Positions 53,586 through 63,204 of a stretch of 64,000 nt of DNA are shown here, in pieces. Source of the DNA: Planomicrobium soli (GTDB lineage: Bacteria > Bacillota > Bacilli > Bacillales_A > Planococcaceae); the NCBI RefSeq assembly GCF_003014655.1, contig NZ_PYAT01000005.1, positions 226,364 through 290,363 on the forward strand. The letters run 5' to 3'. A program made the position numbers and the translations under genes. Each line of letters opens with the position of its first letter. Within the stretch, counting starts at the first letter, position 1. The notes beneath the pieces are model-generated. The model was not told where the DNA came from. It worked only from the letters and a program-made list of their open reading frames with translations, and searched no databases.

Positions 53586-54356
53586 ATGAAACTGGCGGAC
53601 ATGAAAGCGATTGTGACTGGTGGAGCATCAGGGCTTGGCGAAGCCACGGTCCGGCGTATTGTGGAACAGGGCGGACAGGTAGCAATTTTTGATTTAAATA
53701 AGGAGAAGGCGCAAAAACTGATTGAAGAGCTTGGGGAAGAACAGGTTTTTTATATTCAAACAGATGTGTCAGACGCCAATCAAGTTGAACAGAATGTTCG
53801 GCAAGCGGTAGAGCGCTTTGGGAGTGTTAATGCAGCCATCAATTGTGCAGGCATTGGAACGCCTGGGAAAGTCGTTTCAAAAACGGGTCCAATGCCGCTT
53901 GAACAGTTTGAAAAAGTGATCCGAATCAACCTGGTGGGCAGCTTTAATGTAATTCGGGTGGCGGCTGCGGCAATGCAAAAGAACACACCAAACGAAGACG
54001 GGGAGCGTGGCATCATTATTTCCACGGCTTCGGTTGCTGCTTATGAAGGGCAAATCGGCCAAGCGGCATACAGTGCCTCAAAAGGCGGCATTGTTTCCAT
54101 GACCTTGCCGATTGCTCGTGAATTCGCGCGGGACGGCATCCGGGTTATGGCAATTGCGCCAGGGCTGATGAAAACTCCGATGTTCGACGGGCTGCCGGAA
54201 GCGGCGGTAGAGTCGCTATCTGCTTCCGTGCCGTTTCCGGCACGCCTCGGCAAACCTTCGGAATATGCGCAGTTGGTGGAAAGTATTGCGGAAAACGCCA
54301 TGCTGAATGGTGAAGTAATCCGGCTTGATGGAGCTATTCGCATGCAACCGAGATAA
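53586..54356 (+). CDS. Short-chain 3-hydroxyacyl-CoA dehydrogenase (SDR)
   Basis: A 256-residue SDR with the NAD motif TGGASGLGE, NCAG near residue 89, a catalytic Ser in ISTAS and YSASKGG (Tyr and Lys). The C terminus RLDGAIRMQPR matches type II 3-hydroxyacyl-CoA dehydrogenases (HSD17B10-like), which oxidise 3-hydroxyacyl-CoA. Context between thiolase and acyl-CoA dehydrogenase supports this. The ATG at 53586 is chosen: GGGGG ends at 53579, leaving 6 bases, whereas the ATG at 53580 abuts it. Confidence 0.87.
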   Translation: MKLADMKAIVTGGASGLGEATVRRIVEQGGQVAIFDLNKEKAQKLIEELGEEQVFYIQTDVSDANQVEQNVRQAVERFGSVNAAINCAGIGTPGKVVSKTGPMPLEQFEKVIRINLVGSFNVIRVAAAAMQKNTPNEDGERGIIISTASVAAYEGQIGQAAYSASKGGIVSMTLPIAREFARDGIRVMAIAPGLMKTPMFDGLPEAAVESLSASVPFPARLGKPSEYAQLVESIAENAMLNGEVIRLDGAIRMQPR

Positions 54357-54368
54357 GGAGGGATCCCA

Positions 54369-55517
54369 GTGGGCAAGTATCGATTTGAAGAAGAAGAACA
54401 CGAATTGTTCCGAAAATCATTGCGCAAGTTCCTGGAGAAAGAAGCGGTTCCACAATACGAGAAGTGGGAAGAAGACCGCATCATTCCCAAGTCATTTTGG
54501 AAACGGTTAGGCGATATGGGCTTTTTATGCCCTCAAGTGGAAGAAGAGTACGGCGGTCTTGGTGCTGACTTCCGGTATGCGGTCATCATTGGAGAAGAAA
54601 TGGAGCGGGTTGGCGCAAGCCTTACTGGAGTAGGGCTTCACAATGATATTACGGTTCCTTATATCGAAGCGTATGGTTCAGAAGAACAGAAACAGCGATG
54701 GCTGCCGGGATGCGTTGCTGGAGACCATATTACGGCAATCGCGATGACTGAACCCGGCGCAGGATCGGACCTTGCCAATCTGTCAACGACAGCAGTGCGC
54801 CAAGGCGACAATTACATCGTCAATGGACAAAAAACCTTTATCACCAATGGCATCAATTCAACACTTATCTTGGTTGCGGTCAAGACGGACCCAAAAGCGG
54901 ACCCGAAGCATAAGGGTATTTCCTTGTTGTTGGTTGAGGAAGGGACCCCTGGATTTACGAAAGGGCGAAAGCTCAATAAAGTTGGTTTGCATGCCCAGGA
55001 TACATCCGAATTATATTTTGAAGATTGTGTCGTGCCAGCGGCGAATTTGATAGGGGCTGAGAATAAAGGCTTTACATACTTAATGGAGAAATTGCAGCAA
55101 GAACGCCTTGTGGTTGCCATTGCAGCGCAAACCGCCTCAGAAGACATGCTGGAAATGACGCTTGATTATGTAAAATCGAGGAAAGCGTTCGGCAAGCCGA
55201 TCAGTTCTTTTCAAAATACGCAATTCAAATTGGTGGAAATGGCAACTGAAGTGGAAATCGGCCATTCATTTCTGGAGTCGCTTATTGAAGATCACATGGC
55301 AGGCAAAGATATTGTTTCGAAAGTATCGATGGCCAAGTATTGGTTGACGGACACGGCGAAAAAAATCTCTGGAGAGTGCATGCAGCTTCATGGGGGGTAC
55401 GGCTATATGGAAGAATACAAAATTGCCCGCAGGTTTCGCGATATTCCAGTTGCCGCTATTTATGCAGGTTCCAATGAAATCATGAAAACAATTGTCGCTA
55501 AACGGATGGGGCTCTAA
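54369..55517 (+). CDS. Acyl-CoA dehydrogenase, LCAD/IVD-like
   Basis: A 382-residue FAD enzyme that makes the trans-2-enoyl-CoA in beta-oxidation. FAD motifs: AMTEPGAGSDLANL (near 123-136), the QLHGGYGYMEEY region (near 339) and FITNG. The C-terminal motif reads IYAGSNEIMK, lacking the Glu of medium-chain enzymes at YEGT; LCAD and isovaleryl-CoA dehydrogenases use a Glu in helix G instead, and this protein has candidates in ASEDMLEMTLDYVKSR. The start is GTG 54369 with AAGGAGGG upstream. Confidence 0.9.
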   Translation: MGKYRFEEEEHELFRKSLRKFLEKEAVPQYEKWEEDRIIPKSFWKRLGDMGFLCPQVEEEYGGLGADFRYAVIIGEEMERVGASLTGVGLHNDITVPYIEAYGSEEQKQRWLPGCVAGDHITAIAMTEPGAGSDLANLSTTAVRQGDNYIVNGQKTFITNGINSTLILVAVKTDPKADPKHKGISLLLVEEGTPGFTKGRKLNKVGLHAQDTSELYFEDCVVPAANLIGAENKGFTYLMEKLQQERLVVAIAAQTASEDMLEMTLDYVKSRKAFGKPISSFQNTQFKLVEMATEVEIGHSFLESLIEDHMAGKDIVSKVSMAKYWLTDTAKKISGECMQLHGGYGYMEEYKIARRFRDIPVAAIYAGSNEIMKTIVAKRMGL

Positions 55518-55549
55518 ATGGATGCTGACCCTAAGCGCTCGATCAGCTG

Positions 55550-56084
55550 AAAGACGGCGATAGCCGGCCGGTACACCCCACAAATACATTAGCTGATTTT
55601 ACTGGTGGCCTGGTTGCTTCCGAACAAAATTAATACGGAAATTCAGAACCGGCCAAGGCATCTATTTGGATATTGCACTTGCTGGTGTCATGGCTATTTT
55701 CTTGGTAATCATGACAGTTATAAAAAAGCGGGAATATCGGAAACGGGCATTCCTGAGATTTCGGGTACGCGAATCAATTACGCCATTTATGAAACAAAGG
55801 ATCAACGTTACGTAACGCTTGTGCCACTGAAAGAGAAGTTTTGGCAGAATTTCTGTAAGTTGGCCGGAAAAACCGAATGGCAAGGCTGGATGTCAAAACA
55901 AGTTGGAAGCGCTGAATACACGGAAGTGGCAGCATTTTTCAAGACTAAAACGTGGAGCGAATGGTATGTGCTGTCAACGAAAATTGATTGTTGCCTGGCT
56001 CCCGTTTTGACTGCCCATGAACGAAATGAACATCCGTTTTTTATTCACTTAAAAAAGGATAAAAGGGAGTTGGATGATATATGA
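55550..56084 (+). pseudogene. Broken family III CoA-transferase (CaiB/BaiF)
   Basis: Remnants of one gene lie in different frames. First TNTLADFTGGLVAS, then GIYLDIALAGVMAI after a stop, then from about 55720 a long frame with GIPEISGTRINYAIYETK, YVTLVPLKEKFWQNFCKLAG and FKTKTWSEWYVLSTKIDCC. These segments match the C-terminal half of family III CoA-transferases such as alpha-methylacyl-CoA racemase or carnitine-CoA transferase, in order. At least two frameshifts and the loss of the N-terminal half make it non-functional. It overlaps the ligase start by a few bases. Confidence 0.75.
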
Positions 56085-57694
56085 TGCAAGCCCCGTTACT
56101 ATTGTCATCTTTTATAAAACGAGCAGAACGTTATTTTCCTGATAAATTGATCATTTCCCGCACTGGGGATGCAATTCACCGCATTCCCTATAGCGATTTT
56201 GCAAAACGGACCCGTCAACTTGCTTCCGCTTTTACGAAGCTTGGTATGACAAGAGGGATGAAAGTAGGAAGTTTTGCATGGAACCATCATCGCCATTTGG
56301 AGCTGTATTTCGGCGTTCCAAGTTCTGGTGCTATTTTGCATATGATCAATATCCGTTTGTCGCCTGAGCATATTGTCTATGTTATCAATCATGCTGAAGA
56401 TGAAATACTTGTAGTAGACCATGATTTGTTTCCGTTAATTGAAAAATTGGCGCCGCAGCTAACAACGGTCAAACATTTTGTCGTCATGAAAGATGGCGCT
56501 GATTTACCAGAAACCTCCCTTGAGAATGTTTATTCCTATGAATTGCTGCTGGCCGGCGAGGCGGACGACTATGCCTTTCCTGAAGATTTGGATGAGAATG
56601 CTCCGGCTGGCATGTGTTATACGTCTGCGACAACCGGTAATCCCAAAGGCGTCGTTTACTCGCATAGAGGGCTGGTGCTCCACAGTTTCGCGCTCGGCAT
56701 GAAGGACGCCATGGGATTATCCGAGCAGGATGTGGCAATGTCGATAGTGCCGATGTTCCATGCGAATGCATGGGGCTTGCCGTTCGCCGCTGTTCTTTTC
56801 GGTACGACGCAAGTGCTGCCGGGTCCAGGTTTTGCGCCAGGCATGCTATTGGATTTAATCGAACGGGAAAAAGTGACTTTGACTGCCGGAGTGCCGACTA
56901 TTTGGCTGGGTGTCTTGAAAGAGCTTGAAGCCAACCCGCGCAATCTCGAATCGCTGCGAATGATTGTCTGCGGAGGTTCCGCATCGCCAAAAGGATTGAT
57001 TCGCGCTTTTGAAGAAAAATACAAGGTGCCGTTTGTTACAGGCTATGGTATGACGGAAACGTCTCCGCTAGTAAGTTTGGCGGTGACAACATCGGCGATG
57101 GAAAATATGACGCTCAACGAACGCATCGACAAACGGTCGAAAGCGGGCCTTCCGATGCCGGGCCTCGAAGTGCGTATCGTGAACGAACAAGGAGAAGCGC
57201 CATGGGATGGACAGACAATGGGGGAACTCAATGTACGGGGGCCATGGATTGCCAGTGAATATTATAAAGATGAGCGGACCGAAGAGGCGTTCCGGGATGG
57301 CTGGCTCTATACGGGGGATATTGCAGTCATTGAACCCGACGGCTATATCAAGTTGGCCGACCGGACAAAAGATTTGATTAAGAGCGGGGGCGAGTGGATT
57401 TCGTCGGTGGATTTGGAGAATGCTTTAATGACTCATGAAGCCGTATTTGAAGCGGCAGTTGTGGCGATTCCACATGAGAAATGGCTTGAACGTCCGCTTG
57501 CTTGTGTGGTATTGAAAGAAGGCTATCCGGAGAGCGCGGCGATGAGAGCTGAGCTTCTTGAATATTTGGAGGCTCAATTTGCTAAATGGTGGGTGCCGGA
57601 CGATGTGTTTTTCTTGGATGAAGTGCCGAAAACTTCCGTCGGCAAATTTTTAAAAGCGACCCTGCGCAAAGAGTTGGATCATTATTATCGATAA
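56081..57694 (+). CDS. Fatty acyl-CoA ligase, AlkK/medium-chain type
   Basis: A 537-residue AMP-forming ligase. P-loop-like motif YTSATTGNPKGVVYSHRG (about 178-195), GYGMTETSP, TGD, and LADRTKDLIKSGGEWISSVDLE, with catalytic Lys in TSVGKFLKATLRKE. The GGEWISSVDLE form is typical of the AlkK-like group that activates medium- and long-chain acids. It sits at the end of the FadR-type beta-oxidation cluster. Two ATG codons (56081 and 56084) follow GGGAG; the choice does not matter for function. Confidence 0.9.
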   Translation: MMQAPLLLSSFIKRAERYFPDKLIISRTGDAIHRIPYSDFAKRTRQLASAFTKLGMTRGMKVGSFAWNHHRHLELYFGVPSSGAILHMINIRLSPEHIVYVINHAEDEILVVDHDLFPLIEKLAPQLTTVKHFVVMKDGADLPETSLENVYSYELLLAGEADDYAFPEDLDENAPAGMCYTSATTGNPKGVVYSHRGLVLHSFALGMKDAMGLSEQDVAMSIVPMFHANAWGLPFAAVLFGTTQVLPGPGFAPGMLLDLIEREKVTLTAGVPTIWLGVLKELEANPRNLESLRMIVCGGSASPKGLIRAFEEKYKVPFVTGYGMTETSPLVSLAVTTSAMENMTLNERIDKRSKAGLPMPGLEVRIVNEQGEAPWDGQTMGELNVRGPWIASEYYKDERTEEAFRDGWLYTGDIAVIEPDGYIKLADRTKDLIKSGGEWISSVDLENALMTHEAVFEAAVVAIPHEKWLERPLACVVLKEGYPESAAMRAELLEYLEAQFAKWWVPDDVFFLDEVPKTSVGKFLKATLRKELDHYYR

Positions 57695-57805
57695 GCTTTG
57701 AATTTCTCTGCAGCCTCAAGCGTTCGGCCTCTCGGTGACGTCCATCGATTAGCGAGTCACTACTATAGCTCTTGAAGTGAAAGAAGAGCACCTAACTTTT
57801 CGGAC

Positions 57806-57834
57806 TTGACAGAATAAACAAAAGAATTTAATAT
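57806..57834 (+). promoter_or_regulatory. Promoter of the trp operon
   Basis: TTGACA (57806-57811), 17 bases, TAATAT (57829-57834): a strong SigA promoter directly before the T-box leader. Upstream, 57695-57805 shows only two small hairpins (GTGAC...GTCAC and GCTCTT...AAGAGC) and no gene. Confidence 0.8.
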
Positions 57835-57840
57835 GAATGA

Positions 57841-58166
57841 AACTTGTTGGACGAGCCGATAAGTCTATTTGAGAGAAAAGCCGAGAAGAGCATAGCAGAG
57901 ATAGTGAAAAAATCGTAGATTGAGACGAGTAGGCAAGAAAATCCATCTAGAGAGTCAGCGGCTGGTGGGAGCTGATTGGGTTGCTTGTGCGAATGGACTT
58001 AGGAGAGCTGGCCTGAAAGCGGAAGCGAGTAAGGGAGACGTAAGCCCTGCGTTAAAGGGAAAGGCGAAGAGCCTGTTTAAGTGAGTGCAAAAAGGCACTA
58101 ATGCGTGGTGGTACCGCGGTTTGACCCGTCCCCGCAATCGGATAGCTATCCGATTGCGGGGATTTT
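57841..58166 (+). ncRNA. T-box leader, tRNA-Trp type
   Basis: A T-box antitermination leader. Stem I begins near 57918 with the GACGAGTAGGCAAG and AGAGAGTC elements. The specifier loop is GAATGGACTT, giving TGG (57994-57996), a Trp codon. The T-box core GTGGTACCGCGG (about 58107-58118) forms the antiterminator, and the terminator stem is CCCCGCAATCGGATAG / CTATCCGATTGCGGGG (58130-58161) followed by ATTTTT. Uncharged tRNA-Trp would prevent termination and switch on trpDCFBA. Confidence 0.92.
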
Positions 58167-58199
58167 TGCATTTCAAAGACGAGTTGAGGAGAGATGAAG

Positions 58200-59192
58200 A
58201 TGAGCAGAGCGGAGAATTTTACAGAGCAAGTTATGTACGAAAAATCGTTGGAATTACTAAGTGGAACTATTGATGAAACAACAATAAAGCAATTCCTGAT
58301 CGAGTTGCATGCAAAAGGTGAAACAGCTGATGAACTAGTAGGATTGGTCAAGGCTATGCGCAAAAGAGCAGTAGCTATGCCGCACGTTCAAGGAGAACTG
58401 ATTGACGTTTGCGGAACCGGAGGCGACCGGTCATTCAGCTTCAACATCAGTACGTTGACGGCTTTCGTATTAGCGGGATGCGGAATGACTGTAGCAAAGC
58501 ACGGCAACCGGAGCGTATCGAGCAAAACCGGGAGTGCCGATGTATTAGAGGTACTAGGCATTTCAACGGATGTAGATGTCGCTTCTATTCCGATGATGCT
58601 TGAGCAGACAGGAATAGCGTTTTTGTTTGCACCGGCCATTCATCCGGCGCTTGGTGCGTTGCGGCCTGTACGTAAGAGCATCGGGACTCCGACCATTTTT
58701 AATTTAGTTGGACCGCTTGCAAATCCATTGCCGATTTCGATTCAAATGACCGGCGTGTACCGCCGCGACATGATGGATCCGATGGCTGATGCCTTGATGC
58801 GCTTAGGCAGAAAACGTGGAGCCCTTATTCATGGAGCTGGAGGCCTTGACGAATTATCGCTGTCGGGAACAAACGAATTGATCGTTTTCAATGAAGAAGG
58901 CAAACGGAAAATGACTTTTCATCCGCACGAAGCGGGGCTGGAAACGGCACCGATCGAAGCGATTCGCGGAGGTGAACCAGAGCGCAATGCAGAAATTTTC
59001 ATGGACGTACTCGAAGGAAAAGAAAGTGCGTATTTGGATACCGTAGCGTTAAACGCAGGAGCTGCTCTATATGTCAGCGGCCGCGTCATTTCGATTTCTG
59101 AAGGCGTTCATCAAGCCCGGAAATCCATCTTATCCGGTGAAACAGCTCGTGTTTTTGAACTACACCGCATTGCGTCAGGAGTGCTTATATGA
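58200..59192 (+). CDS. trpD: Anthranilate phosphoribosyltransferase
   Basis: A 330-residue enzyme that transfers phosphoribose from PRPP to anthranilate, the second step of tryptophan synthesis. Motifs CGTGGDRSFSFNIST (about 72-86) and AKHGNRSVSSKTGSADVLE (about 103-121) are typical. The ATG at 58200 has GAGGAG 8 bases upstream; the ATG at 58194 is too close. It is the first gene after the T-box and overlaps trpC by 4 bp. There is no trpE or trpG before it. Confidence 0.95.
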   Translation: MSRAENFTEQVMYEKSLELLSGTIDETTIKQFLIELHAKGETADELVGLVKAMRKRAVAMPHVQGELIDVCGTGGDRSFSFNISTLTAFVLAGCGMTVAKHGNRSVSSKTGSADVLEVLGISTDVDVASIPMMLEQTGIAFLFAPAIHPALGALRPVRKSIGTPTIFNLVGPLANPLPISIQMTGVYRRDMMDPMADALMRLGRKRGALIHGAGGLDELSLSGTNELIVFNEEGKRKMTFHPHEAGLETAPIEAIRGGEPERNAEIFMDVLEGKESAYLDTVALNAGAALYVSGRVISISEGVHQARKSILSGETARVFELHRIASGVLI

Positions 59193-59962
59193 CAATTTTA
59201 GATAAAATCATCGCCACTAAACGGCAGGAAATCAAACACTATACAACGATCCAGGAATCCAAAGACGTTTTTCCTGAAAAGCCAAGGCTGACGGACCATC
59301 TTCGCAATAAGAATGGCGTCATTTCCGAGATTAAGCGCGCTTCTCCTTCAAAAGGAGATATTCATACAACGGTCGATATTGTCGCTCAAGCAAAAAAATA
59401 TGAAGAAGCAGGGGCTGCTGCAATATCGGTGCTGACAGACGAAACGTATTTCAAAGGATCCATCGATGATTTGCGCCTTGTAGCTCAAGCGGTATCTGTC
59501 CCGGTGCTATGTAAAGATTTTATGATCAGTGAAATTCAAATCGACCGGGCAAAACAAGCCGGAGCTACGATTATTTTATTGATTGTTGCAGCTTTGGAAA
59601 AAGAGGAGCTAGAACAACTTTACCGATACGCAAAAGCACAAAGCTTGGAAATATTGGTCGAAGTGCATGATGAAAAAGAGATGGCGCTTGCAGTAGAATT
59701 GGGGGCTGAATTGATCGGCGTTAATAATCGGAATTTGAAGACGTTTGAGGTATCGTTGGAGCGGACTGCTGAACTAGCCAAAAATTTTCCTTTTAATAGC
59801 GGTCGGATTTTGATCAGTGAAAGTGGTCTTCATACGAAGGAAGATGCTCAATTTGTCTACGGCTGCGGCGCTTCCGGCATTTTGGTTGGAGAAGCGTTAA
59901 TGCGTTCGGAAAATCCGGGAGCTTGGATTCGCGAAGCAATCAAAGGGGCGGTTGTCCGATGA
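59189..59962 (+). CDS. trpC: Indole-3-glycerol phosphate synthase
   Basis: A 257-residue (beta/alpha)8-barrel enzyme that closes and decarboxylates CdRP to indole-glycerol phosphate. Seen: [12 protein letters not shown] (catalytic Lys near the start of the barrel), [24 protein letters not shown] and [11 protein letters not shown]. It overlaps trpD by ATGA and its own stop overlaps the trpF start by ATGA. It is separate from trpF, unlike the TrpC-TrpF fusion of enterobacteria. Confidence 0.95.
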   Translation: MTILDKIIATKRQEIKHYTTIQESKDVFPEKPRLTDHLRNKNGVISEIKRASPSKGDIHTTVDIVAQAKKYEEAGAAAISVLTDETYFKGSIDDLRLVAQAVSVPVLCKDFMISEIQIDRAKQAGATIILLIVAALEKEELEQLYRYAKAQSLEILVEVHDEKEMALAVELGAELIGVNNRNLKTFEVSLERTAELAKNFPFNSGRILISESGLHTKEDAQFVYGCGASGILVGEALMRSENPGAWIREAIKGAVVR

Positions 59963-61755
59963 CAAAAGTCAAAATATGCGGGCTAATGGAAGAAGCTCAT
60001 GTGAAAGCGGCAGAACAAGCGGACGCCATCGGTTTTGTTTTTGCGCCGAGCAGGCGACAGGTTTCGATTGAACGGGCAAGTGAATTGGCTAAATATGCTC
60101 CGGTCGATATTGAGAAAATAGGTGTTTTTGTAAATGCTTCCCTTGAGGAAATCGAAAAGGCGATAGAATTGGTGCCGCTGACGATGGTCCAGCTGCACGG
60201 CGATGAACCGGACAGTTTGGTCGAAGCCATTCAAGTGCCGGTCGTCCAAGCTTTTTCCATCCGCAGCAAAAGGGATGTCGAAGTACTTCAAAAATCCTTG
60301 GCTGATTATGTATTAGTCGATGCACCCGGTACAGATTATCGGGGAGGCAGCGGCCATGTGTTTGACTGGGCGTTGCTTGAAGAAAGCGGGATCGATCCGT
60401 CGCGCCTTATCGTAGCAGGCGGGCTGACTGCTGAAAATGTACAGGCAGCTATTAAACAAATTCAGCCGTTTATGGTCGATGTATCAAGCGGTGTAGAGAC
60501 AGACGGAAAAAAAGACAGTGCGAAAATACAGAAATTCATTCAACAAGCAAAGGGTGATTTGATGGGACAGACAATAGAAAAAGTAGGGTTTTTCGGTAAA
60601 TACGGTGGCCAATTCGTTCCGGAGACATTGATGAAGGCCGTTAAGGAATTGGAAGATGGCTACGATGAAGCAAAACAAGATCCGGAATTCATAAAAGAGT
60701 ACCACCATTATTTAAAGGAATACGTCGGGCGCGAACAGCCGCTGACATTTGCTAAACGTCTTACAGAGGCATGGGGCGGAGCAAAAATTTATTTGAAGCG
60801 TGAGGATTTGAACCACACGGGAGCGCACAAAATCAATAATGCTCTTGGCCAAGCGCTGCTTGCTATGCGTATGGGCAAACGGAAGATTGTCGCAGAAACA
60901 GGAGCCGGCCAGCATGGTGTTGCAACTGCCACAGTTTGTGCGCTGTTTGATCTGGAGTGCGTCATTTTTATGGGTGAAGAGGACATCAAGCGCCAGCAGC
61001 TCAATGTTTTTCGCATGAAACTGCTTGGTGCGCGAGTGGAAAGTGTCACTAAAGGAAGCTCTACATTAAAAGATGCCGTCAACGAAGCGCTTCGCTACTG
61101 GGTGACAAATGTAGAAGATACGCATTATTTGATCGGTTCAGCCCTTGGGCCACACCCGTTCCCGACGATGGTCCGCGACTTCCAGAGCGTTATCGGCAAA
61201 GAAACCAAGCGCCAGATTTTGGAGCATGAAGGCCGGTTGCCGGATGTAGTTCTTGCATGCATCGGTGGTGGAAGCAACGCCATTGGCATGTTCCATCCGT
61301 TCTTGCAGGACGAAGCGGTAAAATTGATTGGCGTGGAAGCGGCAGGACAAGGTACTGATACAGAAAAGCATGCTGCAACAATGACAAAAGGCACGGAAGG
61401 TGTACTTCACGGAGCATTTATGAAGCTGCTGCAGGACGATGCTGGCCAAGTGCAAGAAGCACACTCTATTTCTGCTGGCCTCGATTACCCCGGGGTCGGG
61501 CCGGAACACGCTTACCTGGCAGATATCGAAAGAGTAGAGTATGTGCCAGTAACTGACGATGAAGCATTAAACGCGGTTGTCACTTTTTCGCGCCTAGAAG
61601 GCATCATTCCAGCGCTTGAATCGGCTCATGCTATTGCAGAAGCGGAGAAACGGGCAAAAGAAATGAAGCCGGATGAGCTGATGGTCATTTGCGTATCCGG
61701 TCGCGGCGATAAAGATATGGCAACTTACGCTGAACGATTGGAGGGATTGACATGA
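59959..61755 (+). CDS. trpF-trpB: TrpF-TrpB in-frame fusion: PRA isomerase / tryptophan synthase beta
   Basis: One uninterrupted frame of 598 residues. Residues 1-201 are phosphoribosylanthranilate isomerase (KVKICGL with the catalytic Cys; [10 protein letters not shown] with the catalytic Asp). Residues 202-598 are tryptophan synthase beta ([13 protein letters not shown] with the PLP lysine; [10 protein letters not shown] binding the PLP phosphate). There is no stop between them: the junction reads [14 protein letters not shown]. An internal AAAGGGTG (60549-60556) stands 5 bases before ATG 60562, so free TrpB (397 aa) may also be made. Starts at ATG 59959, overlapping trpC. A sequencing error at the junction is the main alternative. 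Confidence 0.88.
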   Translation: MTKVKICGLMEEAHVKAAEQADAIGFVFAPSRRQVSIERASELAKYAPVDIEKIGVFVNASLEEIEKAIELVPLTMVQLHGDEPDSLVEAIQVPVVQAFSIRSKRDVEVLQKSLADYVLVDAPGTDYRGGSGHVFDWALLEESGIDPSRLIVAGGLTAENVQAAIKQIQPFMVDVSSGVETDGKKDSAKIQKFIQQAKGDLMGQTIEKVGFFGKYGGQFVPETLMKAVKELEDGYDEAKQDPEFIKEYHHYLKEYVGREQPLTFAKRLTEAWGGAKIYLKREDLNHTGAHKINNALGQALLAMRMGKRKIVAETGAGQHGVATATVCALFDLECVIFMGEEDIKRQQLNVFRMKLLGARVESVTKGSSTLKDAVNEALRYWVTNVEDTHYLIGSALGPHPFPTMVRDFQSVIGKETKRQILEHEGRLPDVVLACIGGGSNAIGMFHPFLQDEAVKLIGVEAAGQGTDTEKHAATMTKGTEGVLHGAFMKLLQDDAGQVQEAHSISAGLDYPGVGPEHAYLADIERVEYVPVTDDEALNAVVTFSRLEGIIPALESAHAIAEAEKRAKEMKPDELMVICVSGRGDKDMATYAERLEGLT

Positions 61756-62522
61756 AGGGACTAGCCGAGTTGAAAGAAGCGGGAAGAAAAGCGTTTGTCG
61801 CATACATTATGGCGGGTGACGGCGGATTGGACCGATTGAGCGAACAGGTTAAATTTCTCCAGGACGCCGGAGTGACGGCAATTGAAATCGGTATTCCGTT
61901 TTCCGATCCAGTGGCGGATGGAGCCATCATCGAAGCCGCTGGAAACCGGGCGCTGAAAAAAGGCGTTACATTGCAGAAAGTGTTGGACGAATTAGCAAGC
62001 TGGACATTTGAAGTGAAAGTGCCGCTTGTCGTTATGACTTATTTAAATCCAGTGGTCAAGTTCGGTATTGAACGCTTTGCTAAAGAGTGCAAACGAGCAG
62101 GAGTCTCAGGGACAATCATCCCCGATCTTCCTTATGAGCATCGCCAATTAGTTCAAGGGTCAACGCAAAAAGAAGGGATTGCATTGATCCAACTTGTAAC
62201 ACTGACGACGACGGAAGAGCGAATGGAAGCTATTTTGCAAGAAGCCGAAGGGTTTGTCTATGCGGTTACGGTCACTGGGATTACCGGTGCACGCGATCAC
62301 CTTGCTGAAGAAGTGCGGGATTTCATGAAACGCGTCCGTTCGAAAAGCCCTGTACCTGTTTATGCGGGCTTCGGAATATCGAGAGTTCAACACGTTGACA
62401 TGCTGCGGGAGGATGTCGATGGATTTATCGTCGGATCAGCTATTGTAAAAGCGTTTCATGAAAACAAAATTGAAGAACTTGTACCCTTGATCGATGCGGT
62501 GACTGCCCCTTCTTCGGTATAA
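61752..62522 (+). CDS. trpA: Tryptophan synthase alpha subunit
   Basis: A 256-residue barrel that cleaves indole-glycerol phosphate to indole and glyceraldehyde 3-phosphate and channels indole to TrpB. The catalytic Glu is in [15 protein letters not shown] and the Asp in IIPDLPYEH. The phosphate site is GFGIS and GFIVGSAIV. It overlaps the trpF-trpB stop by ATGA. It is the last trp gene; mpg follows by 21 bp. Confidence 0.95.
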   Translation: MKGLAELKEAGRKAFVAYIMAGDGGLDRLSEQVKFLQDAGVTAIEIGIPFSDPVADGAIIEAAGNRALKKGVTLQKVLDELASWTFEVKVPLVVMTYLNPVVKFGIERFAKECKRAGVSGTIIPDLPYEHRQLVQGSTQKEGIALIQLVTLTTTEERMEAILQEAEGFVYAVTVTGITGARDHLAEEVRDFMKRVRSKSPVPVYAGFGISRVQHVDMLREDVDGFIVGSAIVKAFHENKIEELVPLIDAVTAPSSV

Positions 62523-62543
62523 TGCCGATAGGAGGGATGCAGC

Positions 62544-63134
62544 ATGTTCACACCGATCAATTCCGATTTTTTTGAAGCGCCGACGCTGGAATTGGCGCGG
62601 AATCTGCTTGGGCAAATTCTTGTCCACGAAACGCCGGAAGGGACCATTGCCGGCCGAATTGTGGAGACGGAGGCGTACATGGGGGCGGAAGACCGGGCAG
62701 CCCATAGTTTTGGAAACCGCCGCACGAAACGGACGGAGATCATGTTTGGCAGATCCGGTCTTGTTTATACATATCAAATGCATACGCATACGCTCATCAA
62801 TGTGGTCAGCGGACCGATTGACACGCCACGCGCAATTTTGATACGAGCAGTGGAGCCGGTTGAAGGCATCGACTTGATGGCAAACTTGCGCGGCAAGCAC
62901 TTGCCAATCAAGCAGTGGACAAGTGGTCCTGGAAAATTGACCAAAGCGATGGGCATCACGATGGAGTATTACGGCCATCATTTTTCAGAACGGCCGCTTT
63001 TTATCGCAGAAGGGAATCCGGTCCACGCCATCGCTGTCGGTCCGCGCGTTGGTATCGGCAATTCACAGGAAGCCGTCGATTATCCGTACCGCTTTTGGGA
63101 AAGTGATAATCCATTTGTCTCCAAGTTCCGATAA
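62544..63134 (+). CDS. 3-methyladenine DNA glycosylase (AAG/MPG family)
   Basis: A 196-residue alkyl-base glycosylase of the eukaryote-like AAG family (YxlJ in Bacillus). The active-site Glu is in RIVETEAYMG. The hydrophobic TEIMFGRSGLVYTY segment, SGPIDTPRAILIRAVEP and SGPGKLTKAMGI are conserved. It removes 3-methyladenine, hypoxanthine and similar bases. GGAGGG lies 7 bases before the ATG. It may be cotranscribed with the trp operon, since no terminator or clear promoter separates them. Confidence 0.92.
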   Translation: MFTPINSDFFEAPTLELARNLLGQILVHETPEGTIAGRIVETEAYMGAEDRAAHSFGNRRTKRTEIMFGRSGLVYTYQMHTHTLINVVSGPIDTPRAILIRAVEPVEGIDLMANLRGKHLPIKQWTSGPGKLTKAMGITMEYYGHHFSERPLFIAEGNPVHAIAVGPRVGIGNSQEAVDYPYRFWESDNPFVSKFR

Positions 63135-63141
63135 GCGTTAT

Positions 63142-63166
63142 GTTTAAGATGTTCTTCCCGTGGAAT
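63142..63166 (+). promoter_or_regulatory. Candidate SigB promoter
   Basis: GTTTAA (63142-63147), 13 bases, TGGAAT (63161-63166). The -35 is perfect for SigB, the -10 matches four of six (GGGTAT). The downstream gene belongs to a general-stress family, which supports it. Confidence 0.45.
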
Positions 63167-63204
63167 ATTAAGGGAGAATACTTAAACAAAAGGAGTGGAA
63201 GATA

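Noticed and set aside
57695..57805. A gene or further RNA between the ligase and the trp promoter
   Set aside because: Only two short hairpins without a T run and no coding pattern were found.
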